Assembly: GCA_030704615.1 (NCBI GenBank) | Contig: CM060731.1 | Coordinates: forward strand, 89,630,756 to 89,694,755 | Source: Takakia lepidozioides | Taxonomy: Eukaryota; Streptophyta; Takakiopsida; Takakiales; Takakiaceae | Reading direction: 5' to 3' | Length of the DNA stretch: 64,000 nucleotides | Shown here: positions 33,103-44,246 of the stretch, piece after piece | Position numbering within the stretch: the stretch's first letter is position 1 | Layout: the number at the start of each line of letters is the position of its first letter | Program-made: the position numbers and the translations under genes | Notes under the pieces: generated by a model | Databases searched by the model: none | Told to the model about the DNA's origin: nothing | What the model saw: the letters and a program-made list of their open reading frames with translations, nothing else

Positions 33103-33660
33103 GACTACATCAGAGGATGTAGGAAAGAGCTGAGTGAGAAAGGGACGAATCTAGAGCCAAATAGCCCAAATGGACAACTTATATTTTGAGATAAAAACCT
33201 TGTGAGGTACTAGGTTTGTGATGGTGCAAGAGATATGAGATAATTTAGGGGGAGTGATATGAATGACCAAGCTGCTAATTCAATAATATGAATGTTATAT
33301 ATAGGTGTCAAAGATACACACATATAATCTATAATGGCTTGGTTGTATATGGTCAAATCGAAATTTTTGATATATCAAATCTTATTCAAATTAAATACTA
33401 AAATTTATAGTAAAAATTATCTTTGATGTTTGGGATAAGACCCTTTACTAAAAATGTTAAATATACCATTTTCTATCATCATTTAAAATTATTTGGGGAA
33501 ATATCGTCAATTTTAAATTTGGTCATGGACTTCCATGGAAGCAACATCTGTCGTTTTCGGTCCATCTTAGTCTGCAACTACCCATGAGAGAGGCCTGCTC
33601 GAATGTCCTTGAGTTTGGGTATGTCGATGGGTCTCGTCTCTTCCTTCTTCAAGCTTAAAA
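33103..33660. other. AT-rich non-coding stretch between L1 and copia remnants
   Basis: Nothing recognisable is encoded. The stretch 33361-33500 is notably AT-rich. Confidence 0.4.
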
Positions 33661-33665
33661 TGTGT

Positions 33666-36600
33666 TGGAGTGTTTGTTCACTTCAGTGTAACTGATGCTC
33701 CATGAATAGCAAGTAAGATATTTTAAGATACTTTTGCTATTCATGTCATGACAGACAGAGAAAAGGCAGAGGAATGCAGATAGGAATAGCACTAGGACTT
33801 CAAATAGAAATATCTAAAGTAACTGAGGTTTGTGTATTTAACTAGGCACTTCAGGCCATTGAATAAATCTCAATCTCTCTCGAAAGAGCGTGTCTCTCCA
33901 GTATGAAGTTGAAACCTATCTTTGTCTCTGTTTCATTGTTAGCATGATTGTATGATAGAGTACTCATCGTCTTTCCTCCTGTGAAAATCCTAAAAAGAAT
34001 TGTCACCATGACTTACATGGTGCAACCACCAGCTCTAGGAAGAATTCATGACAACAGGTTATGGGCCCACAGGGTTCAGATGAGTTAGTGTCAAAGCTCC
34101 TACAGATATCACTCCCAAAATTTGGTGGTGAGAAGTTCCATCTATGGAAGTTCAAGATGTTTGTAGAAAGAGAGGAAGCTATGGAACATAGTGAAGGGCA
34201 TTGAGCATAGACCTTCAGAAAATGATACTGCAAATAGGTTGCAGTATGATGAGAGGGATCAGAGGGCACAGACTCTAGTTATTCTAAGTTTACAAGACTT
34301 TGAATTGATGCATGTGCGTACAGCTACAGCTGCTAAAGAGACATGAGATAAGTCGGAGACTAAATATGAGCAGAAGACATTAGCAAACCAACTATACCTT
34401 CTAAGACAGCTGATAAATATATAGATGCAGTCAGAAGACACCATGACAAGTCACATCAACAAGCTTAAAGAATTGTCACTACAGCTAAATGCAGTGGGAG
34501 AGTTAGTGAGTGATGGCATGTTAGTAAGGATTTTGTTATTAAGCTTGCCAGAGAACTATCACAACCTCATTACTGCTCTAGAGACTAGGACAGATGCTCT
34601 AACGTTGGAATTTGTAAGTGGGAGGTTGCTGCATGAGGAGTAACTGGAGATGAAGATGAAAGGAGTAGGGACATCTTGTGATGAAAAAACCTTTTATGTA
34701 CAAAAGTTGAAGAGAAAACCCAAACAAGAGGGATAGAAACAGCAACAACCGTAGAAAAAGTTCAAGCGGAGAGGCAACTGTAACAATTGCCATGATGAGC
34801 GCGGCCACTGGGCACGAGAATACCCGCATCCAAAGAGGTTCACAGAGAATGGGCAAGCACATACAATTGAGAATGTCTTTGTTGTAGGTCCAGAAGCTTC
34901 GAAATCAGGGAGTTGGTATGTTGACTCTGATGCATCACAACATATGTCTTTCAAAAAGAATTATTCTCATTTTCTCAATTAGTAAGGCTACAGCCAATAA
35001 CTTATCTGTTGAGTTCAGTAGCCGAAATTGTCGGATCAAAGATGATTCTGGAAAGATCATAGCAGAAGTTGTGAGGGATGGTAGACTGTACATATTGTTT
35101 TGTAGCTCAGAGATGGCAGACGAATATGCTCATTTTGGAAGTGATCAAAAGCAAGATGTGTCACTTTGGCATAGAAGAATCGGACATCTTAGTGTTTCAG
35201 GGCTTCAGCAAATGCAAAAATTTGATCTAGTGGATGGAATGGACGTTAGGCCATGTGAAGCTAATCTACAGGATTGCAAAGCTTGCTTGATTGGCAAGCA
35301 GAAGAGACTTCCTTTTGCAAGTGGTGAAGCAGACAGAGCTTCTAAGCCCTTGGAGTTAGTGCACTCCGATATATGTGGACCCATGAAGAACAGCTCTTTG
35401 GGAGGCTGTAAGTATTTTGTCACATTCATTGATGACTGCACTAGGAAGTGGGTATAGTGCTACTTTCTAAAGCAAAAAATGAGGTGCTAAATAAGTTCAA
35501 GGAGTTCAAGGTGGGAGTAGAAACCTCAAGTGAGTGCAAGCTCAAGCAACTCAGAAGTGATAACGGAGGAGAATACATTTCTGGTATTTTTCATGAGTAC
35601 TGTAAGCAATAGGGAATTCATCGGCAGTTCACTACACCATATACCCCTCAACAAAATGGGGTTGCTGAGAGGATGAATAGAACTCTGATTGAAAGTGCTA
35701 GATGTATGCTACATCATGAGGGTCTTCGATATATGTTTTGGGCAGAAGCAGTTGCGACAGCTATTTACATCAGGAATAGATGCCCACCAAGGCTGTGATA
35801 GGGGCAACACCAAAGGAGGCATGGTCTAGAAGAAAACCATCAGTTAAGCATCTGCGAGTCTTTGGAAGTGTAGCTTACGTGCACAAGCCTAAAGAAACTA
35901 GGTCCAAGCTTGAGCGGAAAAGTACAAGATGTATTTTTGTTGGGTACTCAGGGGATGGCAACACACTACAAATTATAGGATCCAAATAAGAGAAAGATGG
36001 TGACCAGCCGGGATGTAGTGGTATTGGAGAAAGCTACAGAAGTACCAGAGACTGATGAACAGATTCCATAAACAAGCTTTGAGGAGGAGCTGTCACTAAA
36101 GATTTGGAATCCTTTGGAAGCACAAGAGCCAGTGGGAGAAGTGGAGCAACGGGCAACTGAAGTGGAGCCCTTATCATCCATTCAACCTATAGTGGCAGAG
36201 TTGTAGCCAAGAAGAGGTGAACGAATTAGAAAACCCACAAAGATCTTTGGAAGCTTTGTTGAGGATGAATCGGCCAACATTTTGGAAATGGAAGAGCCGA
36301 AGAATGTTAAGGAAGCAAGAATGGGAGACCAAGCCAAAGAGTGGAAAGCATCTATGAGGGAGGAGCTGAAGTCCCTGAATGAGAACAAGACTTGGAGATT
36401 GGCTACCTTACCACCTGGAAGACAAGCCATTGGTTGTAAGTGGGTCTTCCGCATCAAGCGAAATGCTGGAAGAGAAGTGGATAGGTACAAAGCCAGATTA
36501 GTGGCTAAGGGGTATGCTCAACACAAGGCATTGATTTTAATGAAACGTTTAATGCTCATGTGACTAAGTTTGTCTCCATTCGCACGCTGTTGGCTCTTGG

Positions 36601-37540
36601 AGCAATCCATGACTTGGAAATACATCAAATGGACGTAAAGACTGCATTTCTCAATGGTGAGCTCGAAGAAGAGATTTACATGCAACTTCCATAGGGGTTG
36701 CAAGTGAAGGAGAATGAGCAAACACTAATTTGCATGCATCTCAAGAATCTCTACGGGTTGAAGCAGGCACCAAGAGCTTGGTACTAGAGGTTTGATAATT
36801 TCCTCGCAAAACATGGATTCCTACAATGTGATTATGATCATATCGTCTATGTTCTAGGAAATGGAGAGAGCATTTTGATCTTGGCAGTATATGTGGATGA
36901 CCTAATCTTGCTTTGCAAATCACTGAAATCAAGAAGATCTTGTCTTCAGAGTTTCAAATGACAGACCTTGGGGAAACAAAGTACCTATTAGGCATTCAGA
37001 TCATAAGGGAGAGAGTGCAAAGAACCATTTCACTCAGTGACTCAGGCTCATTATATCAGCCAGATCCTTAAGAGGTTCACTATGGAGGATTGCATTAACC
37101 CAATCTCTACTCCATTGGAAGTTGGAAAAATGTTATCCAAATAACATATGAGCCGTAGACAAGGAGGAGCAGGATGAGTTGACTGAGGTTCCCTATTGTC
37201 AAGCTGTCGGCAGTCTGATGTATGCTATGACAGGCACTAGACCAAATATAGCAGTTGCAATTGGAATGGCTAGTCAGTTTATGGCAAATCCGGGGATTGC
37301 TCACTGGAAAGCAGTCAAGTGAATCTTCAGGTATTTGAAAGGGACTCAACAGATGGTTCTTCAGTTTAAGGCTGGAGCAAATGATGCTTTGGAAAGCAGT
37401 TGTGATTCAGATTGGGGTGGGGACTTGGATAGCAGGAAGTCCACCACAGGTTATGCCTTTACTTTGGGTAGTGGCACAATCAGCTGGAATAGTACAAAGC
37501 AACCTACAGTTGTTGTGTCTACTACAGAGGTGAAAAAAAA
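33666..37540 (+). mobile_element. Degenerate Ty1/copia retrotransposon
   Basis: Domains appear in copia order on the plus strand with many stops and frameshifts. Gag region about 34040-34640 (HINKLKELSLQLNAVGELVS, RILLLSLPENYHNLITALE); zinc knuckle about 34770-34830 with the final Cys read as Tyr (CNNCHDERGHWAREY); protease about 34905 (WYVDSDASQHM, normally DSGA). Integrase runs 35150-35760 (LWHRRIGHLS, HSDICGPM, FIDDCTRK, YTPQQNGVAERMNRT). RT runs 36320-36960 (EWKASMREELKSL, GCKWVFRIKR, AVYVDDLILL). RNase H runs 37370-37530 (SCDSDWGGDLDSRKSTTGY). A possible 5' LTR begins near TGTTGGAG at 33665, but no 3' LTR was found. The RNase H frame stops making sense right after VVSTTE, where a minisatellite begins. 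Confidence 0.9.
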
Positions 37541-38345
37541 AACCAGATGGTCATCATGAATGCTTATTTAGGGAATAAATTAGGGATTGTTTGTGAAGAA
37601 GAGGTGAAAAAAAAACTTGAGCTCTACCATTATCAATCTTCTTCAGGTTTCTGTTATAGAAGAAGAGGTGAAAAAAAACCAGATGGTCATCATGAATGCT
37701 TATTTAGGGTTTGTTTGTGAAGAAGAGGTGAAAAAAATTGAGCTCTATCATTGTCAATCTTGTTCAGGTTTCTCTTGTTGAAAAAGAGGTGAAAAAAAAA
37801 TCAGATGGTCATCATGAATAAATTAGGGATTGTTTGTGAAGAAGAGGTGAAAAAAAAACTTGAGCTCTATCATTGTCAAACTTCTTCAGGTTTCTGCTAT
37901 TGAGGAAGAGGTGAAAAAAAACCAGATGGTCAACATGAATGCTTATTTAGGGTTTGTTTGTGAAGAAGAGGTGAAAAAAATTGAGCTCTATCATTGTTAA
38001 TCTTGTTCAGGTTTCTGTTGATGACAAAGAGGTGAATAAAAAATCAGATGTCATCATGAATAAATTAGGGTTTGTTTGTGAAGAAGAGGTGAAAAAAAAA
38101 CTTGAGCTCTATCATTGTCAAACTTCTTCAGGTTTCTGTTATTGAAGAAGAGGTGAAAAAAAAATCATATGGTCATCATGAATGCTTATTTAGGGTTTGT
38201 TTGTATAGAGGACGTGGAAAACAAATGAGTTGTCATTGTGAAACTTGTTCAGGTGCCTGTTATTCAAGAAGAAGTGGAAAAAAAAACAGATGGTCATCAT
38301 GAAGCTCATTTACGCAATGCTTCTGTAGAGGCTGTGAAAAAATAA
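37526..38345 (+). repeat. Minisatellite of alternating 60-bp monomers
   Basis: The anchor GAGGTGAAAAAA recurs about every 57-64 bp, some 14 times (for example 37526, 37601, 37664, 37724, 37785, 37843, 37907, 37967, 38028, 38085, 38149). Two monomer types alternate: A (CAGATGGTCATCATGAATGC, then TTTAGGGTTTGTTTGTGAAG) and B (TTGAGCTCTATCATTGTCAA, then TTCAGGTTTCTGTTATTGAA). The array is thus about seven 120-bp higher-order units. The last units, after 38200, are the most diverged. The first anchor overlaps the end of copia RNase H. Confidence 0.92.
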
Positions 38346-38473
38346 AATGAGCTTTCATACTGACACTTGTCCATGTTTGGCAGGCCCTCGAACAAAAAAA
38401 ATATTTATTTATTTATTTGTTTTATTTTATTTTTGGCCCGGGGCAATATTGGGGGTGGGGGCAGAAGTGGTGT

Positions 38474-39192
38474 GCGTTGACGCACTCAATTTTAGAGGCT
38501 CGTTAACCAAACCCGATGAAAAAATAAACTACCTTTCATAACGAGACATCGCCTGCTTGTCCAGATTTAAGAACTGTGTATACATGTTCTACAAACAAGG
38601 CAGCCCTTTCCGACATTGCGAAAAATCGCAACATATGCAACACTACTCGATATTGCCAATGTCTCGCTACAAAAATGTCCGTACCTCACCGGGACCTAGT
38701 GTCGTCTAGTGAATGATTTGGTCTCTTTTGGATCACAATACATCCTGCACAAAAAGATGTAGTAAAGATGCTTGCAGGGAACCCTTTTCCCTCTCTTTCC
38801 TAGAGCTTCCGCACGCATGCACACGAAGTCGGGAGAGGTACACCCCGAAAACACCGTCACCTGATAGGCCCTGTCGTGCAAAACAGACCCAGATGTGACC
38901 AAAGTATAAACCCGTCCATACCCAGGTGAAGGTACTTCCATAGTTCCTGTTACCTGAGCCTGAAGTAGTCTGGCCGATTCCACCTTCGCATCGTGATCAG
39001 GCCCCGAAGCCACCCGATGCACTGTTTTGTCATTCCTTCTCGTGGGATGCGAAGTATTGTCTGGAGGAGGCACCATAGCAGCAAGGCCACCAAGAGTCGA
39101 CGCCACAGATCGGTGCAGACAAAAGCCGACGTCCTCCAACTTGCCAATCTTCAGTTCGTCAATGATGATGAAAAAATTGAGTGTGTTGACGC
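38474..39192. repeat. Inverted repeats flanking the SWIM-domain ORF
   Basis: The left copy CGTTGACGCACTCAATTTT (38475-38493) and the right copy AAAATTGAGTGTGTTGACG (39172-39190) are inverted relative to each other with two mismatches. The right copy is itself part of a near-palindrome (TGAGTGTGTTGACGCACTCA). A third partial copy lies at about 39284-39300. They could be transposon ends, but no target duplication was found. Confidence 0.55.
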
Positions 39193-39319
39193 ACTCAGTT
39201 CTCGGGGGGGGCACCAAAACCCGGGGTGAAAATCCGGACCCGCACCTGTCGTCGATGATCATCCTGAAATCATGATCATGAAGAAATTGAGTGCGTTGAG
39301 GCATGTAGCGGTGGATCAT
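38696..39319 (-). CDS. ORF with SWIM-type zinc finger, possible transposase fragment
   Basis: This 207-codon minus-strand frame has a putative SWIM finger near the C-terminus: a Cys in PDFVCMRAEALGKRGKRV, followed by PCKHLYYIFLCRMY with the Cys-x-His pair. The preceding RAYQVTVFSGCTSPDF matches the beta-strand that usually leads into SWIM domains. SWIM fingers occur in Mutator-like transposases and in some other plant proteins. No catalytic domain is visible, so a transposase origin is only a suggestion. It points away from the methyltransferase tract next door and may be a remnant. Confidence 0.5.
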   Translation of the reverse strand: MIHRYMPQRTQFLHDHDFRMIIDDRCGSGFSPRVLVPPPRTECVNTLNFFIIIDELKIGKLEDVGFCLHRSVASTLGGLAAMVPPPDNTSHPTRRNDKTVHRVASGPDHDAKVESARLLQAQVTGTMEVPSPGYGRVYTLVTSGSVLHDRAYQVTVFSGCTSPDFVCMRAEALGKRGKRVPCKHLYYIFLCRMYCDPKETKSFTRRH

Positions 39320-39329
39320 AGGAACATGA

Positions 39330-40638
39330 TGCCCACATTAGCTGCATTCTCAGGGGTGGTGGCTTGGGGTGGTGAGCTCTTGGAGGGAAATAGTCATGCT
39401 AATGATAGGGCACCACCTGATGAGGACAAGCAATTGGCATACTAGGCTGAGTTGCTTCCTCATGTGCATGCTCATAGCCCACTGTGGGGTACAGTTGGGA
39501 ATCTACATCGGATGGCACATCAGTGTGTGCAGCGGGCTTGGCAGGAGGCATTCCCATTGATGGGTGAGGGGAGTTCAGTGACATCACCTGGACCTCCTCA
39601 GTTAGCTCCTTAGGACACAGTGCCCATTACCTGGCAATCACCTGACGCAGGGATTTGTTTGCTAGACCTGTTTGGAGGCATGAGCATTGGGCTTGCAGGA
39701 GTGTTGCAGGCAGGGATTAAAGTACAAAAGTACTTGTATATGGAAAAGGATGAGATAGCTCGGCGTATTTCTATCACATTTCTATGCGCCACATTGTCTT
39801 GCTCACACACCAGTATCCTGAGTTGTTGCCTATCTCGGCAATTCAAGGGTACCAAAAAGCCTTGCCAACAGACATTACTTTGCTAGGGGCGGATGATTTG
39901 GACCGGCATGGTGCCATTGGCTTGGTGATAGCCGGATGGCCTTGCCAAGGACACTCTCCCGCAGGTCATGGGAATGGCTTGCATGATGCAAGGTCGCATT
40001 TTTTTTGGGAGATGTTACGAGTGTTGCGTGATTTGCAGACGAGACAAGTACAACCTCCAGCCTACATCTTGGAGAATGTTCTTCTTATGGGGGACTCTCG
40101 GGCCAGGGTTATGGCCAATGTGCATCAGGTGCGGTCTTGGATTGGATCGGCGGTGGTATTGGATGCAGCTACAGTGGGGTCACGGGCACATGGGCCTAGG
40201 TTGTGGTGGATCAATCTTGCACCACCAGAGTTGCTCAAGAGAGTCTATGATTCCATTCAACGGCCACCAAACCTCACGGTTGAGGGCATTTTGGACCAAG
40301 GGAGGCAAGCACAAAGAGTGTGTCATGATGACCATCCACCTTTGACGATGGTCAATTGAGTGGGGCAGCCACATGCGGCCTTGCCTACACTCATGAGCTT
40401 TCCATCATCTCATGCTTTTCGAGACAATGGTCCAGGGTTGATTTGGGACAGTGTGCTACAGCAATTGGTGGAGCCCAGTGCGGGTGAGCAAGAGCGGGCA
40501 ATGGGGTTTGCCACATGCACTACAGTTGTGCGATCTTTGTCAGAGGCATCACGCCGATATGTGTTGGGTCAAGCAATGAATCTAGATTGCTTGACATGGG
40601 TCATTAGCTTGTGCATGGCTAAGCAACGGAGGTTGTAG
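39330..40638 (+). pseudogene. DNMT3-like cytosine-5 DNA methyltransferase, part of a decayed retroelement
   Basis: The tract encodes C5-methyltransferase motifs in the unpermuted order. Motif I is DLFGGMSIGL at 39665; motif II region YMEKDEIA; motif IV GWPCQGHS with the catalytic Cys codon at 39943-39945. Motif VI ENV is at 40072-40080; a motif VIII-like block is SRAHGPRLWWINLAP near 40179. Motif IX is QERAMGF near 40490 and motif X SRRYVLGQAMN near 40555. The order excludes the permuted plant DRM type. The block after motif VI and the RRYVLGQ ending resemble DNMT3-type enzymes most. Damage: in-frame TAGs near 39445 and 39613, a frameshift near 39780 and a TGA at 40357-40359. An N-terminal region (HSPLWGTVGNLHRMAHQCV) continues upstream to about 39330. 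Gypsy RT sequence follows downstream. Confidence 0.85.
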
Positions 40639-40739
40639 ACAGTGGTGGCTACTTCTGCACTCCCATTGGGTATTGCATGGTTGAGGCAGTGAGTGGGGGC
40701 GAGCACATGATCATGGGGTGCAAACACCCATGACAGATG

Positions 40740-41345
40740 TGGGATGAGATGCGGAAAGAGAGAGTCATTGGATCTCTCAAGCAGCAGTATGAGGAGTGGG
40801 GAGAGCCATACACGGAGGATTAGTTGGAGGCCAAGGTGGCCAAGGCTCTTGAAGAGGTTGAGGATGTTTCTTTTGCGGATGATGTTCTCAAGGTGGCTAT
40901 GGCGGAGCAAGTGGAGGCTACGCCACAGTCAGGGTGGGCAGATAAGGCCTAAGAGGTTGCTATCTAGCAACCAAAGGATGCGTCTCCTATCTCCAAACCT
41001 GGTGTACCCAAGGACGTTGCAGTCACTGAGGACAATTGGGAACCAGATGTTGGACCTACGGTCACCGGAGGAGAGAGACTGAGGATCCAGTGATTTCTAA
41101 GGGCTTACAGAAATTGCTTTGCCTTCGGTTTGAAGGATTTGGGGAGTTTGAAGGGCCAGAAGATGCGTATTGTGATACGCCAATTTTTCGAAGGTCATAC
41201 ATGTATAGTGACATGGAGAGGTCTTTGATCCAATCAAAGCTAGATTGACGGAGTTGTCAGGCGGGGAGTATGCCTCGGCAACGGTGATGCCAGCTAAGAA
41301 GGATATCTATGGCAATTGGACAGAAAGAAAGATGTACGGGGACTA
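40740..41345 (+). pseudogene. Ty3/gypsy pol: linker and N-terminus of reverse transcriptase
   Basis: The tract continues from the methyltransferase through an acidic linker (KQQYEEWGEPYTED, VAKALEEVEDVSFADDVLKV, DNWEPDVGPTVTGGERLRIQ). It then reaches a stretch typical of the gypsy RT N-terminus: FLRAYRNCFAFGLKDLG, DTPIFRRSYMYSDMERSLIQ, GEYASATVMPAKKDIYGNWT and ERKMYGDY (normally followed by RPVN). Frames shift near 41100-41170 and 41245, with further stops in the linker. The sequence is lost after GDY, so the RT catalytic part is deleted. Confidence 0.8.
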
Positions 41346-41700
41346 TGTGTACCTGCAGCAGACAACACCAACGACCTTGGATGTCACAGCAGGGCGTGTG
41401 ATTCTAAGGGTCAGGGAGGTGTTGCATTCAGCCTTCAGGAGTGTTGATTCTGGAGGGTCGGGATGGCATGGTATGGAAGGACCATGTGCGCAATTGTGTG
41501 TCATGTCACCTTCCCCATGTGGATGGGAAGATAGATCCCAACCTTGCAATGGTACCTGCTATGTGGGCATGCTGGTGGTACCGCGACCATGTTGGTGTGT
41601 GACAAATGCTGAAGGGAGTGGCACATCGGATGCTTGACACCGCCACTTGAGGAGGTTCCTAGTGGAGAATGGTTGTGTCCACGATGCCTTTGACATAGGT
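41346..41700 (+). pseudogene. PHD finger with upstream zinc-ligand stretch, from the same element
   Basis: After the RT break a plus-strand frame reads WKDHVRNCVSCHLPHVDG, then VGVCDKC, a stop, then REWHIGCLTPPLEEVPSGEW and LCPRC. The Cys-x2-Cys, the Trp-His-x2-Cys and the final Cys-x2-Cys make a good PHD finger with the usual LTPPLxxVPxGxWxCPxC signature. The earlier NCVSC could be the end of an integrase zinc-binding motif, which would place the PHD finger inside a pol polyprotein; that reading is tentative. Confidence 0.7.
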
Positions 41701-42425
41701 AGTGGGCATGACAATGATGGAGTTGAGAAGTGATCCAAGGTCTAGCTGGTGTGAGCTCAACGCCATGGATACTCAATTGAAGATCATGGTTGCAGACAAA
41801 CGACTAACGATGGGGCTCTCTTTGCACCCGGCCTCTTGATCCATAGCCTTTAGAAAATTGGGACATGTACGTTGAAGACCAAATGATGATCTTATTGGGA
41901 TGGATATTTGTCAATTATCCGGTGTTAGATGGACCTAATCACCAGCTAGGGGGGCGATTGTGGCATAACTTTCTAGGATTGTGTGCGTAGAATGTGTGGT
42001 GGACAACGACATCTGTATGTTGTGGCACGATGCTTAAGTGCACGACAAATTGAAATCTAAGCCAAGTGCAATCTCCTATGTATCCAAGTGCTTCTCCCAT
42101 GAAGAGGCCCAAGTGCGACCTCCAGTGTCCAATGTCATCTAAGTCCAAGTGCAATCCCCTATGCATCCTGAGACCCTGCAGTTTGGTAGATTTCCACATC
42201 ATTGTTCCAGCAAAGCCCACCTTGCTATTTTTGCAATCTCCCTTGTCAAGGCTTAATATATTGATATATCCACTTTGCAATTTTTTGAGAACTTCCAGCG
42301 ACCAAAAGTACTTGAAATTCCAAATCTCCCACGTGAAGGGCCAATCACTGCTCCAGGAAAGCCCACTTTGCTAATTTTCCCGAATTTTTAGTGACCAAAA
42401 GTACTTGAAATTCCATATCTCCCAC
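41701..42425. repeat. Short direct repeats, no gene
   Basis: A phrase AAGTGC(A/G)A(T/C)C recurs between 42065 and 42165. The block GACCAAAAGTACTTGAAATT occurs twice, at about 42299-42318 and 42390-42409, each followed by CCA(A/T)ATCTCCCAC. An adjacent AAAGCCCAC(C/T)TTGCTA is also doubled. This could be a decayed LTR region of the gypsy element, but no matching copy upstream was found. Confidence 0.5.
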
Positions 42426-43430
42426 ACCGCAGGTCCAAAAGATGGTGCCCCACCATAATATCAGTTAGGGCGTCCTTCCATGTGGGAGGAGCCCGACCCG
42501 AAAAAAAATGAGTTCGCCGGGTGTTAAAAACAAATGGCCGGGTTCCCTCGAGCATTTCCACTGTCATGTGGGGCTCGGCGGCTGAGTAATCGTTTTGGAC
42601 TTTAGCGTGACGTGATAGAGGGTACTCCAGCTAAGCGTGACTTTAGCACGACGTGGCAGGTAAATAGAGACTGCTTTCAATTCACGGGGTCGTCCGCCGA
42701 GCTCTCTTCCCATTTTATCAGGCTGTGCTACTAACACGGGAACTCGGCGACCAGGCCCCGCCGCCCCATGCATGGAAGTGAGAAGTGTACCCGGCCATTT
42801 TTGTCACTTTTCTCTCTTAAACGGTGGGCCGGGTACATGGAAGGCTGCTCTTAGTGCCTTGTTTGTATGGCGATTCTCAGCCACATAGAGCACTATTTCC
42901 ACGCAAGCCTTGTGCGTCCTATGAAAGTAGCCCCTGCCAAGTGACATATGAGACCTTGAACGCTCCGAGTTTGATTTCAACCAAAACTAATCTATGTATA
43001 TGGCATATTTAGTATTTTTTGGGGGACGCGGGCTTTTGGCTGCAGGGTAGGTGCCCTAAAACTAGAGTATGCAAATAAAAATAAAAATGATGTGCACTCC
43101 GCGACGATGAAGCGCTTCGCGTCGATGAAGCTCGTTCCAGGCAGAGCGTCTACTCCACGACAGTCCACTCCCCCATACTCCACGCTCCTTGAATGTCATG
43201 GTCAAGGAGATGGCAAGCCAACATGGCAAAGACGTGTGCACCTGTTAGCTTAAAGAACCTGTTTCAGGCCCATTAGCTTTTACACCAAACTACTCTATCT
43301 CAGTTAGTGAGATGCACTAACTATTGGGAGTGCTAGTTAGTATAACTTTAAGTGGGGCACCTAAACCCAATAGTTAGCTTAAATGACACTAAGGGCCCTT
43401 ATTATTAGCTGATCTACACACTTGACGCTT
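42426..43430. other. Non-coding stretch, nothing recognised
   Basis: No ORF, RNA gene or repeat structure can be supported. The sequence is GC-rich between 42530 and 42850. Confidence 0.4.
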
Positions 43431-43745
43431 TGGGCATGACCGGAGCCGGTTGGGCTTTGAAGATTTTGTTGAAAACCAAATGCGTCGTGTCCAGATCTCA
43501 CCACCAAGTTAGAATATTTCATGTCTACCGAATTCAACTTTGTTCTTTATAAAAGTTCAAATCCGTGGATTTCAACGCCTTCTAGGAAGGTTTCCCTGCT
43601 TCTGATTTGTCTTTAATTATCCTTCTTAATTTCGCCGATGGTTCAATATGGACCACTTGCCCTGTTTGGGCCACGCTTAGAGCCCACCTCTTGTGGAATA
43701 TTTGGAAAGCCAGATGCGCTTTCATTTTCTCTGGTAAGCCTGTTT

Positions 43746-43753
43746 GTGTCAAC
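43746..43753. repeat. 8-bp target duplication of the hAT-like MITE, left
   Basis: GTGTCAAC, matched by GTGTTAAC at 44247-44254 (seven of eight). Confidence 0.75.
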
Positions 43754-44246
43754 CGGTGTTGGGCGGATATAGAGTGATCCGGATATCAATTGGTATCCGG
43801 ATCCGGATCCGGCAGCTATTTCATATCCGGCTATTATTTATATCCGGCGGATACATAAAACAGAGGATCCGGATAGGATCCTACCCGCCGGATATAAAAA
43901 GGATTAATAACCGGATTGTATCAGGATATGTAGCAAAAATACCGGATCTCAACCGGATATAAGAAATATTAATAAAAAGTAAAATAATAATAAGACAATA
44001 ATATTTTATTAGAATTGTAATGATTTAAATTGATTAAATGAAAAATTAAAAGATATTATTTTTATGATTCACACATCCGGATTACTCTATAACTGCCGGA
44101 TATTATAATATGAATATCTGGACTTATTTATATCCGACAGATTTTAAAAAACCAGATTATTCTAATATCCGGATCCGTAGGATATATCATTCTTTAATTT
44201 GTCAAGTATCCAGACCTGGCGGATATTTAAGAACTGCCCAACACTG
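43754..44246. mobile_element. hAT-like MITE, 493 bp
   Basis: Terminal inverted repeats are CGGTGTTGGGC (left) and CAGTGTTGGGC (right, reverse complement), 10 of 11 identical. An 8-bp duplication flanks the element; both features are typical of hAT transposons. The interior is packed with GGATCCGG and TATCCGGAT type motifs in both directions, like the sub-terminal transposase-binding repeats of hAT elements. No coding capacity, so it would depend on a transposase elsewhere. Confidence 0.82.

Noticed and set aside
37526-38345. Possible CRISPR array because of regular 60-bp spacing
   Set aside because: Both anchor and intervening sequences are repeated, so there are no unique spacers, and the DNA is eukaryotic nuclear; it is a minisatellite.
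43744-43962. Open frame rich in Arg-Ile repeats
   Set aside because: It is the translation of the GGATCC/CCGGAT repeats inside the hAT-like MITE.
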